This document shows positions 51,582 through 60,478 of a stretch of DNA of 64,000 nucleotides, in pieces. Under the pieces are notes generated by a model. The model did no database searches. It had not been told where the DNA came from and saw nothing but the letters and a program-made list of their open reading frames with translations. Numbering within the stretch: position 1 is the first letter of the stretch; each line of letters opens with the position of its first letter. Origin of the DNA: Aquabacterium lacunae (GTDB lineage Bacteria > Pseudomonadota > Gammaproteobacteria > Burkholderiales > Burkholderiaceae_C); assembly GCF_004310865.1 (NCBI RefSeq), contig NZ_SIXI01000002.1, positions 682,001-746,000 of the forward strand. Direction: 5' to 3'. The translations under genes and the position numbers were made by a program.

Positions 51582-54500
51582 ATGAGCACTTGGCAAGACC
51601 TCTCATCCTTACCTGGGCCCAGCACACCCGCACCACAAACCTGGGTGGCAGAGCCCGATGCATCGAGCCTCAGTGGCGGCTCGGGTGACGACACGTATGT
51701 CATCAATCAGCTCAACGGCACACTGACCATCCGGGACCAGCACCCAGACCGAGGGTTACCTTTCGTGCCCTCAACCGATGACATCGTGGTTTATAACGGC
51801 CCCACAGGCAGCGTCTCTCGCGAGGATCTGGTCGTTTCACTCGCTCCAAGCATCATGCGAACGGACGCCATGTCCGGCATTCAGTTCAACGGCAACATCG
51901 AGATCACACTCAGGCAAACTGAAGAAGACGCGCCGCCTGCCAATGGCACCGTGGTCCTGGAGAACATCGCCTGGGATGCCAACGACCCTGGCGCCTCGTC
52001 TATTTTCGGCAGAGATGACTTCGAGGCCATTCAATTGGGCACTCAGCGCTATGGGCTGAGTGCCCTGACGGGGCTCACTGCCACATTCCAGAGCGTGACG
52101 GGCAGTGCGCATGCCGACACCTTGCGTGGTGGCAGCTGGACGGACTTGATGGAGGGAGGACAAGGGAGAGATGAACTGCGAGGCTGGGCGGGCCGGGACT
52201 CTCTCTACGGGCAAGCCGACGACGACAGCCTTTGGGGTGGCGGCGATGACGACACGATTGACGGCGGCGACGGCAACGACCTGCTGGTGGGAGGCCATGG
52301 CAATGATGTCCTGTTCGGAGCTGCAGGCACAGACACCCTGCGAGGTGGTCAAGGGCGCAACGAGTACCTGATCGATGCAGGCAGCCGCGACGTCATCGAC
52401 AATCGCCTCGGTGGCGAGATGGTGCTGTCACTCACTCAGGACGCCACCTTCAGCGCTCAGACATTCGATACCAGCCAAGTCATGCACGGCAACGGCCAGC
52501 GGTTCTACGCAGGACCGGCCCAACAGCTCGTGAGCTGGATCAATCGCGTCAATGCCACGCCTGCCAGCGTGCGATTCGAGCGCATCGAAGACACGCTGAA
52601 AGTCAGCATGCAGGATGCCGCTGGCAACACCTACGCCGCGGACATTCTTCATTACTGGGGAGCGGAAGCCAGTGCAGACGGCTCATTCGTGATCACCGGT
52701 GTGGGCAGGTTCAATCGCCAACAGGTGGAACAAAGCCAGGCATTCACAGAGCAATCTGACACGTATACCGCGCCGTCCCTGGCCAGTGGCGAAGCATTGA
52801 ATATCAATGCGTTGGGCGGCGACGATGACCTCAGAATCGCCCAACGCTCAGGCACGATCATCCTGGGTGACGGCGAGGACACCTTGCGAACAGGCGCACT
52901 CACTGGCCGAGTAGGAGACACCACCACGACAGTCCGCGTGTCTGATTTCGGGCAGGGCAATTCCCCGGACCACCTTGTTCTTGAAGGCGCGCCTGAACTT
53001 GGCGTCGATGACTATGTGTTCATCACAGGTGACTCACTCGCATACACCGCGAACGGCCTGTTGATCCGAGATGCCGACACCTACGTTCGCATGAAGCAAG
53101 GTGGCCTGTCGCAACCCACCTCGACCTCTGGCGTGGTGCTTGAAGGGTATTTCAACAGCGATCGCACACACCTCGGAGAGACCGTCACACTGCCCGATGG
53201 TACCGTTCTGGATACAGATCAAATCCGGACGCTGATGGCGAGATCGACCGCCAACCAAGGTCTGAACGGGACATCAGAAGCTGACACATTGAAAGGCGGA
53301 ATCGGCAATGACACTTTGATCGGCTCGGGTGGCAATGACAGACTCGATGGCAGCTATGGCGTCAACATCATCGCTGGCGGCGATGGGGACGACACCCTGA
53401 TTGGCGGCGGTGAAAAGGACTGGTTTTTCGACATTGCCGGCAACGACCAGATCTTCATCAAGGCCGGTGCAAGCGCAGTACTGGGCACACGCCACACGGA
53501 CCAGAATTCTGCTGCAGCACGCATCCAGGAAGAGGTCGACATTCACTTCAAAGGGCGAACCGTCGGCGACATTGTCGACGTCGAGCAAGGCCATCTGATG
53601 CATGCGGACTGGCGAAGCGCCACCTCCTGGGCACGAGCCATCGGAACTGGCGGTGCACTCAACTACCAAGGCGACTGGCGCCCAGGCATCGAGGACCCGG
53701 TGGGTGATACTGGTGCGCCTCCGGAGGCCATCAACCACGACCTGCGAATCACGTTCAAAGATGGCAGCACGGTTTACCTCAAAGATGCGGGCAACGCGCT
53801 GATTCAGGATCGGGTGGCATTCGACCGACTGCTGTTTGACGACCAGACTTTGAGCGCGACCGATCTGATGCGAATCGGGACGGTTGCATCCAGCCAGCGC
53901 ACCTCCCCCCTTTATGCGCTGCCAGAAGGATCACTGCTGGATGGACGCAACAGAGTGCAAGTCATCGGGAACATTGGGAACGACACCCTCGTGAGTGGCC
54001 AGTTTGGGATGGACAACACCCCAGGGTCTGACACATTTGTTGTCCGATCGGGTGAGTCAGCCCGGATCGCTGCTGGAGACACTGACGACGCTGCTGTGAG
54101 CACAGACCGGGTCGTGTTTGAAGGTGCCCCCGAGGGCGCACGCTTGGCGACCCGCATCTTTGCCTGGTCTGACAACAGCCAAACACTGGACACGGTGGAC
54201 CAGTACCTGGAACTGACCCTGCACCCCGCCGGAAATGATGTACCGACGCACCGGGTGACGATCCATGGGTTGGTCGACCCCAAGACGCGCACCTGGACCT
54301 CCGCGCTGGACGAAGTGAGCTGGGGCGCACAAAGCCCCCTGAAGCTGGCAGACGTTTTCCAGCAAACGCACGATTCGGGCCGCGAAGGCGTCCTGGTGAT
54401 GCACCCCGGGTTCAGCCAACTGACAGGATCGACGGGCAACGACACCCTGTACGGGTCGACAGGCGACGATGTCTTGTCTGGCGCTGCCGGCAACAACCTG

Positions 54501-57098
54501 GTTTTGGGAGGTCGTGGGCAAGACACGCTGGTCGCCGCAGGCACTTCCGACACGTTGGACGGAGGAACAGGAGCAGACACCTACGTCATCGCAAACGACG
54601 CAGTGGAGGTGCGCGTGAAGGGCTCATCGGAAGACACCGTGAAGCTCCCGAACGGCATCAGGCTGGATCAAATCGCTGTCACGGTCAATGCGGCGGGCAA
54701 CATCCACACGCTGAGCTTTGAAGGGCTGCCAACCCGTCTGACCATTGAAGAGTCGGCTGCAGGCGGTCAGACACAGGTGGCCTTCAGTGATGGATCCACC
54801 ATGTCTTTGGGCACCTTGTTCATCACGGCAGCCAAAGGCATCACTGTGACGGGCTCTGGGTTGCTGGAGGGCACAGCAGGCAACGACACCCTGGTGGGAT
54901 CAGCCGCAAATGACACGCTGATCGGTCAATCGGGTCTTGACGACTACACCGGCGGCCCAGGCAACGACATCATCATCACTGGCGCGAACAGCGACACCAT
55001 ACGTTACAACCTGGGTGACGGACGAGACCTGGTCACTGCTGGATACAACGATGTCATCGAGCTGGGATGGAAGCTGAATGAACATGATGTGGGCATGGTC
55101 TTTGATGTGTTTCCGAGGCAGCGCTCCGGTCATGAAATCGCTGATGTCTACATCGACCGAAATCCGGCGTTCCAGCTGAAACCTGACACGCCGTTCTCAG
55201 GCTACAACTTCCGTTTCCAGGACGGGTATCGCAAGGTGTTTTTGGATGCATGGTCCAACTTCGATGCCACGCTGTTCGGATTGGAAACGGACGACGTTCT
55301 GTCCAGCAATCTGGATAACCTGACCATCAAAGGCCTCGGAGGGAACGACACATTGACCGGAAGCCCGGGATACGCCACGTTGGACGGAGGGACGGGCAAT
55401 GACTTGCTGGTCTTCCATGCCGATGCCCTTGGCGGTCGTGCTCGCGTGACCTACCAACGGGGCGATGGCGAAGACACGATCCAGCTGAATGGCGCTCGCC
55501 TCGAATTGACCTTGGGCGAAGGCATCCAGCAGGCCGATCTGAGTGTGAAGCAATCCTTGCAAGATCCCACGGTCCTGCGGCTGGTGATGCCACAAGGCAA
55601 TGGCCACATCATCATGACTGGTGTCTCATCACCGAAAAATGTCGTTCTGAATTTCTCAGACCAATCGTCCATCTTGCTGGACAGTCTCCCGACCACACCA
55701 GAGCGCCCTCTTCCTCTTGAATTGCGAGGTACCGATTCACAAGACATGCTCGTTGGCGGCGATGGTGCTGACACGCTGACAGGACTCGCCGACAACGACA
55801 CACTGAACGGCGGGCTTGATGCCGACCAGCTCACTGGCGGCCAAGGTCACGACGAGATCAGTGGCGGCGAAGGCGCCGACACCGTGTTCTTCAACGTGGG
55901 TGATGGCCTGGATCTGATCCACGCCGACAGCCTCGACACCTTGAGCTTTGGCTCCGGCATCACGCAAAACTCGCTGCAACTGCAGGCCTTCACGGCCAGC
56001 GACACCGCCCTCACCTTCGCAGTGGGCACGGCCGCCAGCACCGACCGCATCACGCTGGACAACGCCGGTACCTGGGACGGCCTTGCCGTGCAGTTTGCCG
56101 ACGGCACTGCCACCAGCGGCGCGGCCCTGCTGCAAGCTGCCCGTGACCTGGCCCCTCTGAACCTGCAAGGCACCGACGCCGCCGAGGCCCTCACGGGCAA
56201 GAACGGCGCAGACACCCTGTTCGGCGGCGGTGGCAATGACTCTCTCAGCGGTGGCCTGGCCAACGACCAACTCACCGGTGGCCTGGGCAACGACGAGATC
56301 ACGGGCGGCGAAGGCGCCGACACCGTGTTTTTCAACGCCGGTGACGGACAGGACCTGCTGCATGCCGACGGCCTCGACGCCCTGGTGCTGGGCGCCGGCC
56401 TGACCCGCAGCAGCCTGCAGCTGTCGCAACTGCCTACCACGGGCGGTAGCGAGCTCAGCCTGGGCTTTGCCGGCCGCACCGACCGCATCACGCTCGACCA
56501 GCTGGGCAGCTGGGACGGCCTGACCGTGCAGTTCGCCGACGGCACCCGCACCACGGGCGCAGCGCTGATCCAGGAGGCCCGTGTGCAGCCGCTCACGCTC
56601 AAGGGCACCAGTGGCAAAGACATGCTGACCGGCCAGAGCAAGGCCGACAACCTCAGTGGCCTGGCAGGCAATGACACGCTGATCGGCAACCAGGGCAACG
56701 ACACCCTGATCGGTGGCAGCGGGGCCGACACCTACCGCTTCAAGCGTGGCGATGGGCAGGACACCCTGATCGAAACTGACATCAGCTTGTTCAGCAAGGA
56801 CGTGCTGGCTTTCGGTGACGTGGCCGCCAACCAGCTGTGGTTCACCCGCAGTGGCCAAAGCCTGGTGGTGTCGGTGATCGGCACGCAAGACCGTGTCACG
56901 GTGCAAGACTGGTTCAAGGGCAGCGCCTACCGGGTCGAGGCCTTCACCAGCAGCGACGGCAAGAGCCTGAGCAGCAGCAAGGTCAACAGCCTGGTCAGCG
57001 CCATGGCCAAGTTCAGCGCTCCCGCTGAAGGCACCACCACACTGCCCACGGCCACTGCCAAGGCCCTGCAACCGGTGCTGGCCAGCAGCTGGGTGTGA
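51582..57098 (+). CDS. RTX calcium-binding repeat protein 3 (1838 aa)
   Basis: A paralogue of RTX protein 2. Residues 1 to about 1378 align along their length with the N-terminal region of protein 2 (SGDDTYVINQLNGTLTIRD, IEITLRQTEEDAPPANGT, ADILHYWGAEASADG, KDWFFDIAGNDQIFI, VVLNFSDQSS). Only two modules follow (55716-56156 and 56157-56591), then the shared C-terminal block with VQDWFKGSAYRVEAF and LQPVLASSWV. I see no cysteine and no signal peptide. AAAGGA precedes the ATG. It starts 76 bases after RTX gene 2, with no T-rich terminator between, so the two are likely co-transcribed. Exported by a T1SS encoded elsewhere; function unknown. Confidence 0.9.
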   Translation: MSTWQDLSSLPGPSTPAPQTWVAEPDASSLSGGSGDDTYVINQLNGTLTIRDQHPDRGLPFVPSTDDIVVYNGPTGSVSREDLVVSLAPSIMRTDAMSGIQFNGNIEITLRQTEEDAPPANGTVVLENIAWDANDPGASSIFGRDDFEAIQLGTQRYGLSALTGLTATFQSVTGSAHADTLRGGSWTDLMEGGQGRDELRGWAGRDSLYGQADDDSLWGGGDDDTIDGGDGNDLLVGGHGNDVLFGAAGTDTLRGGQGRNEYLIDAGSRDVIDNRLGGEMVLSLTQDATFSAQTFDTSQVMHGNGQRFYAGPAQQLVSWINRVNATPASVRFERIEDTLKVSMQDAAGNTYAADILHYWGAEASADGSFVITGVGRFNRQQVEQSQAFTEQSDTYTAPSLASGEALNINALGGDDDLRIAQRSGTIILGDGEDTLRTGALTGRVGDTTTTVRVSDFGQGNSPDHLVLEGAPELGVDDYVFITGDSLAYTANGLLIRDADTYVRMKQGGLSQPTSTSGVVLEGYFNSDRTHLGETVTLPDGTVLDTDQIRTLMARSTANQGLNGTSEADTLKGGIGNDTLIGSGGNDRLDGSYGVNIIAGGDGDDTLIGGGEKDWFFDIAGNDQIFIKAGASAVLGTRHTDQNSAAARIQEEVDIHFKGRTVGDIVDVEQGHLMHADWRSATSWARAIGTGGALNYQGDWRPGIEDPVGDTGAPPEAINHDLRITFKDGSTVYLKDAGNALIQDRVAFDRLLFDDQTLSATDLMRIGTVASSQRTSPLYALPEGSLLDGRNRVQVIGNIGNDTLVSGQFGMDNTPGSDTFVVRSGESARIAAGDTDDAAVSTDRVVFEGAPEGARLATRIFAWSDNSQTLDTVDQYLELTLHPAGNDVPTHRVTIHGLVDPKTRTWTSALDEVSWGAQSPLKLADVFQQTHDSGREGVLVMHPGFSQLTGSTGNDTLYGSTGDDVLSGAAGNNLVLGGRGQDTLVAAGTSDTLDGGTGADTYVIANDAVEVRVKGSSEDTVKLPNGIRLDQIAVTVNAAGNIHTLSFEGLPTRLTIEESAAGGQTQVAFSDGSTMSLGTLFITAAKGITVTGSGLLEGTAGNDTLVGSAANDTLIGQSGLDDYTGGPGNDIIITGANSDTIRYNLGDGRDLVTAGYNDVIELGWKLNEHDVGMVFDVFPRQRSGHEIADVYIDRNPAFQLKPDTPFSGYNFRFQDGYRKVFLDAWSNFDATLFGLETDDVLSSNLDNLTIKGLGGNDTLTGSPGYATLDGGTGNDLLVFHADALGGRARVTYQRGDGEDTIQLNGARLELTLGEGIQQADLSVKQSLQDPTVLRLVMPQGNGHIIMTGVSSPKNVVLNFSDQSSILLDSLPTTPERPLPLELRGTDSQDMLVGGDGADTLTGLADNDTLNGGLDADQLTGGQGHDEISGGEGADTVFFNVGDGLDLIHADSLDTLSFGSGITQNSLQLQAFTASDTALTFAVGTAASTDRITLDNAGTWDGLAVQFADGTATSGAALLQAARDLAPLNLQGTDAAEALTGKNGADTLFGGGGNDSLSGGLANDQLTGGLGNDEITGGEGADTVFFNAGDGQDLLHADGLDALVLGAGLTRSSLQLSQLPTTGGSELSLGFAGRTDRITLDQLGSWDGLTVQFADGTRTTGAALIQEARVQPLTLKGTSGKDMLTGQSKADNLSGLAGNDTLIGNQGNDTLIGGSGADTYRFKRGDGQDTLIETDISLFSKDVLAFGDVAANQLWFTRSGQSLVVSVIGTQDRVTVQDWFKGSAYRVEAFTSSDGKSLSSSKVNSLVSAMAKFSAPAEGTTTLPTATAKALQPVLASSWV
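55716..57098 (+). repeat. Two RTX modules and shared 3' cassette, copy 3
   Basis: Module 55716-56156 (441 bases) corresponds to module C of RTX gene 2 in its second half. The cassette 56157-57098 consists of module (435 bases) plus C-terminal block (56592-57098, 507 bases). The C-terminal block differs from copy 2 at about eleven of 168 residues, four of them clustered in DISLF. Confidence 0.85.
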
Positions 57099-57104
57099 AC
57101 CACT

Positions 57105-57138
57105 GGCCACATCCCGCGTCTTCAGCCGGGATGTGGCC
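57105..57138. terminator. Hairpin after RTX gene 3
   Basis: GGCCACATCCCG (57105-57116) pairs perfectly with CGGGATGTGGCC (57127-57138) around a 10-base loop, 7 bases after the stop. No T run follows. It probably ends or protects the RTX mRNA. Confidence 0.7.
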
Positions 57139-57169
57139 GACAATGTCACCCCTGGTCCATTGAGGCTTC

Positions 57170-58234
57170 ATGAGTCATTCCCCCGCCCCGGCCTCTTTGC
57201 CTTGGAAGCATCTGGATGCTTGGCGTGGCATCGCTGCATTGACCGTGCTGCTGCATCACGGGAGTCAGCAATTTGAGCTTTTCTCTGCACACAGTGCAGG
57301 AGCACGTGTGCTCGAAGGCGCCGGGCGTTGGGCTGTGGGCCTGTTCTTCATTCTCAGTGGCTTGTGCATCCACTGGCGGCTCGCCAGCTCCCACGAGCCC
57401 TTGAACCGCGCCACATTCCTTGCGCGACGGTTCCTTCGCATCTACCCATCGCTGCTGATTTGCCTGCTGTGCTTTTTCTTGCTGCAGGGGCGCTTGGATG
57501 GCAACTTGCTTGCACCAGGCAGTTGGCGCGACCTGGGCATGCACCTGTTGCTGCTCTCAAGCTTCGACGTGCCATCCAGGGTGGCGATCAACAATGTGGT
57601 CTGGTCGGTGGTGGTCGAGTGCCATTTCTACCTCCTGTACGCATGGTTGTGGCCATGGTTCAAGGATAGCGCCCAGCTTTGCCGCACCCTGATGCTGGCC
57701 ATGGGCCTGGGCGCACTGACGTATGGCATTTCTGCGTGGGCTCCACCAGGTGATTCGCGCACTTTGATCCAACACACTTTCGCCGCCACGTGGTGGACAT
57801 GGTGCCTGGGCGCCTGGCTGGCACACGTGCTGGCCCATCGTCCTGCATGGACCCAGCGGCTGCCAAAGTCACGCATCGGCGCCTGGCTGGGCATTGGTCT
57901 GCTTTGCGCCAGCTTGACCCTGCCATTGTTGCCGGGCAGCTGGGGCCTGCAAGCCCAGCGCTTCGTGATGCCTTGGATGCACACTGCCGGGCTGCTGTTG
58001 CTGTTGCTGGGCGCAACACGCCTGAACGTGCCTGGCGCACTGGAACGCCTGGGTGCATGGTCGTATTCACTGTACCTTTGGCATCCCTTGGGCATTGCCA
58101 TGGCCGCTACTGCTTTGCTGGACAAGCCCTGGCTGGCGTTGGGCGTGAGCGTACTGGCCGCTCTGTCGATGGCCGCCTTGGGTTACCGATGGATCGAGGC
58201 TCCAGGCATGCGACGGGCCCGGAAACTGGCTTGA
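57170..58234 (+). CDS. Acyltransferase-3 family membrane protein
   Basis: A 354-residue integral membrane acyltransferase (OafA/NodX type) with about ten hydrophobic segments. Family marks are LDAWRGIAALTVLLHHG with the R and H pair, GLFFILSGLCIHWRL, RRFLRIYPSLLICLL, NNVVWSVVVECHFYLLYAW and WSYSLYLWHPLGIAM. Such enzymes add acetyl or other acyl groups to sugars of LPS, capsule or peptidoglycan. It starts 72 bases after RTX gene 3, with a hairpin between. It is not related to the HlyC-type acyltransferases that activate RTX toxins, so the closeness may be accidental. Confidence 0.9.
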   Translation: MSHSPAPASLPWKHLDAWRGIAALTVLLHHGSQQFELFSAHSAGARVLEGAGRWAVGLFFILSGLCIHWRLASSHEPLNRATFLARRFLRIYPSLLICLLCFFLLQGRLDGNLLAPGSWRDLGMHLLLLSSFDVPSRVAINNVVWSVVVECHFYLLYAWLWPWFKDSAQLCRTLMLAMGLGALTYGISAWAPPGDSRTLIQHTFAATWWTWCLGAWLAHVLAHRPAWTQRLPKSRIGAWLGIGLLCASLTLPLLPGSWGLQAQRFVMPWMHTAGLLLLLLGATRLNVPGALERLGAWSYSLYLWHPLGIAMAATALLDKPWLALGVSVLAALSMAALGYRWIEAPGMRRARKLA

Positions 58235-58256
58235 AGCCCTTGGGGCTACCGCCGTG

Positions 58257-60374
58257 TCAACTGCTGGCGCGGTGCAGGTCCATCAATGCATGCTGCGCAC
58301 TGACACCGCTTTCGCCAGACCGCACATAGTGGCCATCAGGCTGCTGCTGCCAGGCATCGCGGCCATCCAGCAGGTAGGGGACCAGGCATTCATCGATCAC
58401 GCGCTGGCGCAAGGCCGCATCGTTCACAGGCCAGGCCACTTCCACGCGCCGGCTCATGTTGCGGTTCATCCAGTCGGCGCTCGAAAGGTACAGCGCCTCA
58501 TGCGCATCGCCCTCGCCCCAGCTGAAATACAGCACGCGGGTGTGCTCCAGCATGCGGCCCACCACCGAGCGCACGCGGATGCGGTCGGTCAGGCCAGGCA
58601 CACCCGGCGGCAGCATGCAGGCACCGCGCACGATCAGGTCGATCTGGGCGCCGCGCTGGGCCGCATCGATCAGGGCGCGGATCAGGGGCTCGTCGGTCAG
58701 GGCATTGACCTTCACCACGATGCGCGCACGCTGGCCGGCATCGGCCGCATGCGCCACCTGCTCGATGTGCTTGAGCATGCGCTTGTGCAGCGTGAACGGG
58801 GCCAGCAGCAATTGCTTGGGCGCCTTCAGCTGGGTCAGGCTGGCCAGCTGCTGGAAGATCATGTCCACGTCGCTGGTCAGTTCGGGGCTGGCCGTCAGCC
58901 AACCCACGTCGGTGTACAGCTTGGCCGTGCGCGGGTTGTAGTTGCCGGTCGACAAGTGGGCATAGCGGCGCAGGCTTTTGCCCTCGCGGCGCGTGACCAG
59001 CAGCATCTTGGCGTGGGTTTTCAGGCCCACCACGCCGTACACCACCTGGGCACCCAGGGCCTCCAGGCGCTCGGCCCAGTTGATGTTGGCTTCCTCGTCG
59101 AAGCGTGCCTTCAGCTCCACCACGGCCAGCACCTCCTTGCCCCGGCGCACGGCTTCCAGCAACAGCTCCATCAGCACCGACTCGCTGCCCGTGCGGTAGA
59201 TGGTCTGCTTGATGGCCAGCACGTCGGGGTCGTGCACGGCTTCGCGCAGGAAATGCACCACGGCATCGAAAGTTTCGAAGGGGTGATGCAGCATCACATC
59301 GCCCTCGCTGATGCGCTCGAACACATCGCCATGGCGCGGCAGGTCATCGGGCCAGCCAGGCAGGTAGGGCGCAAAGCGCAGGTGGTCAGCGTCGGCCTGG
59401 TCGACCAGCTGAGTCAGGCGCCCCAGGTTCACCGGGCCATCGACCCGGTACAGCGACTGCTCGCTCAGGCTGAACTGCTCCAGCAAGAAGTCAGACAGCT
59501 CGGCGGGGCACGAGGCCACCACTTCCAGGCGCACGGCCTGACCGAACTGGCGCGTGCTCATTTTCGAGCGCAGGGCCTGACGCAGGTTGGTCACGTCGTC
59601 TTCGTCGACGTCGATGTCGGAATCGCGCGTGAGGCGGAACTGCGAAAACGATTTGATCTCGCGGCCCGGGAACAGCTCGGTCAGGTGGGCCCGCACCACA
59701 CTCGACAGCAGCACAAAGGCCTGGCGGTTGCCCGTCACCTTGGGCGGCAGCTTGATCACGCGCGGCAGCACGCGCGGGATGCGCACGATGGCAATGGCGT
59801 TGTCACGGCCGAAGGCGTCACGCCCGCCCAGCTTGACGATGAAGTTGAGCGACTTGTTGGCCACCTGAGGAAAGGGGTGGGACGGATCGAGCCCGATGGG
59901 CGTGAGCAGGGGCTGCACCTGCTTGCGGAAGAAGCCCGCCACCCAGTCACGCTGCGCCTCGTTGCGGTCGGCGTGGTTGAGGATGTCGATGCCCTCTTTG
60001 TGCAGGTGGGGCAGCAATGTGTCGTTGAACACGGCGTACTGCTCGCGCACCAGCTCATGGGCGGCCGCCACGATGGCGTCGATGTCTTCAGGGCCGATGC
60101 CCGTGCCCTTCACATGCACGGCTTCGAGCAGGTCGCTGTAGCGCACCTCGAAGAACTCGTCCATGTTCGAGGCCATGATGCACACGTAGCGCAGGCGTTC
60201 GAGCAGCGGCACGTCATGCCGGCGCGCCTGGCTGAGTACCCGGCGATTGAACTCCAGGATGGCCTGTTCACGGCTGAGCAGCTTCAACACACGGGCCTCC
60301 TGCGGCAGGTGCGAAGGGCCCGGCTCGCCCTCGGGCGTGGCAGACAACGAATCAGGCACTTCAGATGGGTTCAC
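58257..60374 (-). CDS. ppk1: Polyphosphate kinase 1
   Basis: Makes polyphosphate from ATP. The 705-residue protein has the PPK1 N-terminal region ARRHDVPLLERLRYVCIMASNMDEFFEVR, the middle domain (SFSQFRLTRDSDIDVDEDD, HHPFETFDAVVHFLREA), IKQTIYRTG, and the phospholipase-D-like C-terminal domains. The autophosphorylated histidine is H454 in GLKTHAKMLLV; the second conserved histidine lies in MLEHTRVLYF, and SADWMNRNMSRRVEVAWP follows. The start is a GTG at 60374, giving MNPSEVPDS; no better ATG is in frame upstream. It lies downstream of polA, with a candidate Pho box in the 104-base gap. Confidence 0.96.
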   Translation of the reverse strand: MNPSEVPDSLSATPEGEPGPSHLPQEARVLKLLSREQAILEFNRRVLSQARRHDVPLLERLRYVCIMASNMDEFFEVRYSDLLEAVHVKGTGIGPEDIDAIVAAAHELVREQYAVFNDTLLPHLHKEGIDILNHADRNEAQRDWVAGFFRKQVQPLLTPIGLDPSHPFPQVANKSLNFIVKLGGRDAFGRDNAIAIVRIPRVLPRVIKLPPKVTGNRQAFVLLSSVVRAHLTELFPGREIKSFSQFRLTRDSDIDVDEDDVTNLRQALRSKMSTRQFGQAVRLEVVASCPAELSDFLLEQFSLSEQSLYRVDGPVNLGRLTQLVDQADADHLRFAPYLPGWPDDLPRHGDVFERISEGDVMLHHPFETFDAVVHFLREAVHDPDVLAIKQTIYRTGSESVLMELLLEAVRRGKEVLAVVELKARFDEEANINWAERLEALGAQVVYGVVGLKTHAKMLLVTRREGKSLRRYAHLSTGNYNPRTAKLYTDVGWLTASPELTSDVDMIFQQLASLTQLKAPKQLLLAPFTLHKRMLKHIEQVAHAADAGQRARIVVKVNALTDEPLIRALIDAAQRGAQIDLIVRGACMLPPGVPGLTDRIRVRSVVGRMLEHTRVLYFSWGEGDAHEALYLSSADWMNRNMSRRVEVAWPVNDAALRQRVIDECLVPYLLDGRDAWQQQPDGHYVRSGESGVSAQHALMDLHRASS

Positions 60375-60425
60375 AGCACATCACTTTCGGCACAACAACT
60401 CCCTCGATGGATTGTGACAAGCCCT

Positions 60426-60443
60426 GATGACAGACCTGTGACA
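60426..60443 (-). promoter_or_regulatory. Candidate Pho box upstream of ppk1
   Basis: On the minus strand, TGTCACAGGTCTGTCATC has two TGTCAY half-sites with the 11-base period of PhoB direct repeats (CTGTCAT-N4-CTGTCAT type). More TGTCACA copies lie at 60413-60419 and 60457-60463. ppk is a known Pho regulon member in several proteobacteria. Confidence 0.6.
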
Positions 60444-60478
60444 CCCATCAAGGGGAATGTGACAGCGATGATGCCGTG

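Noticed and set aside
48311..51706. 1131-codon open frame antisense to RTX gene 2, with similar frames in genes 1 and 3
   Set aside because: Repeated sense modules create repeated open antisense frames. No start context or domain supports expression.
43046..57098. Regular short DNA repeats that might suggest a CRISPR or satellite array
   Set aside because: The periodicity follows the GGxGxDxLx codons inside intact reading frames, with no constant spacer length and no cas genes.
39270..57098. RTX proteins as pore-forming toxins of the HlyA type
   Set aside because: No hydrophobic pore-forming region, no acylation-site region and no HlyC-type acyltransferase. The downstream acyltransferase belongs to an unrelated membrane family.
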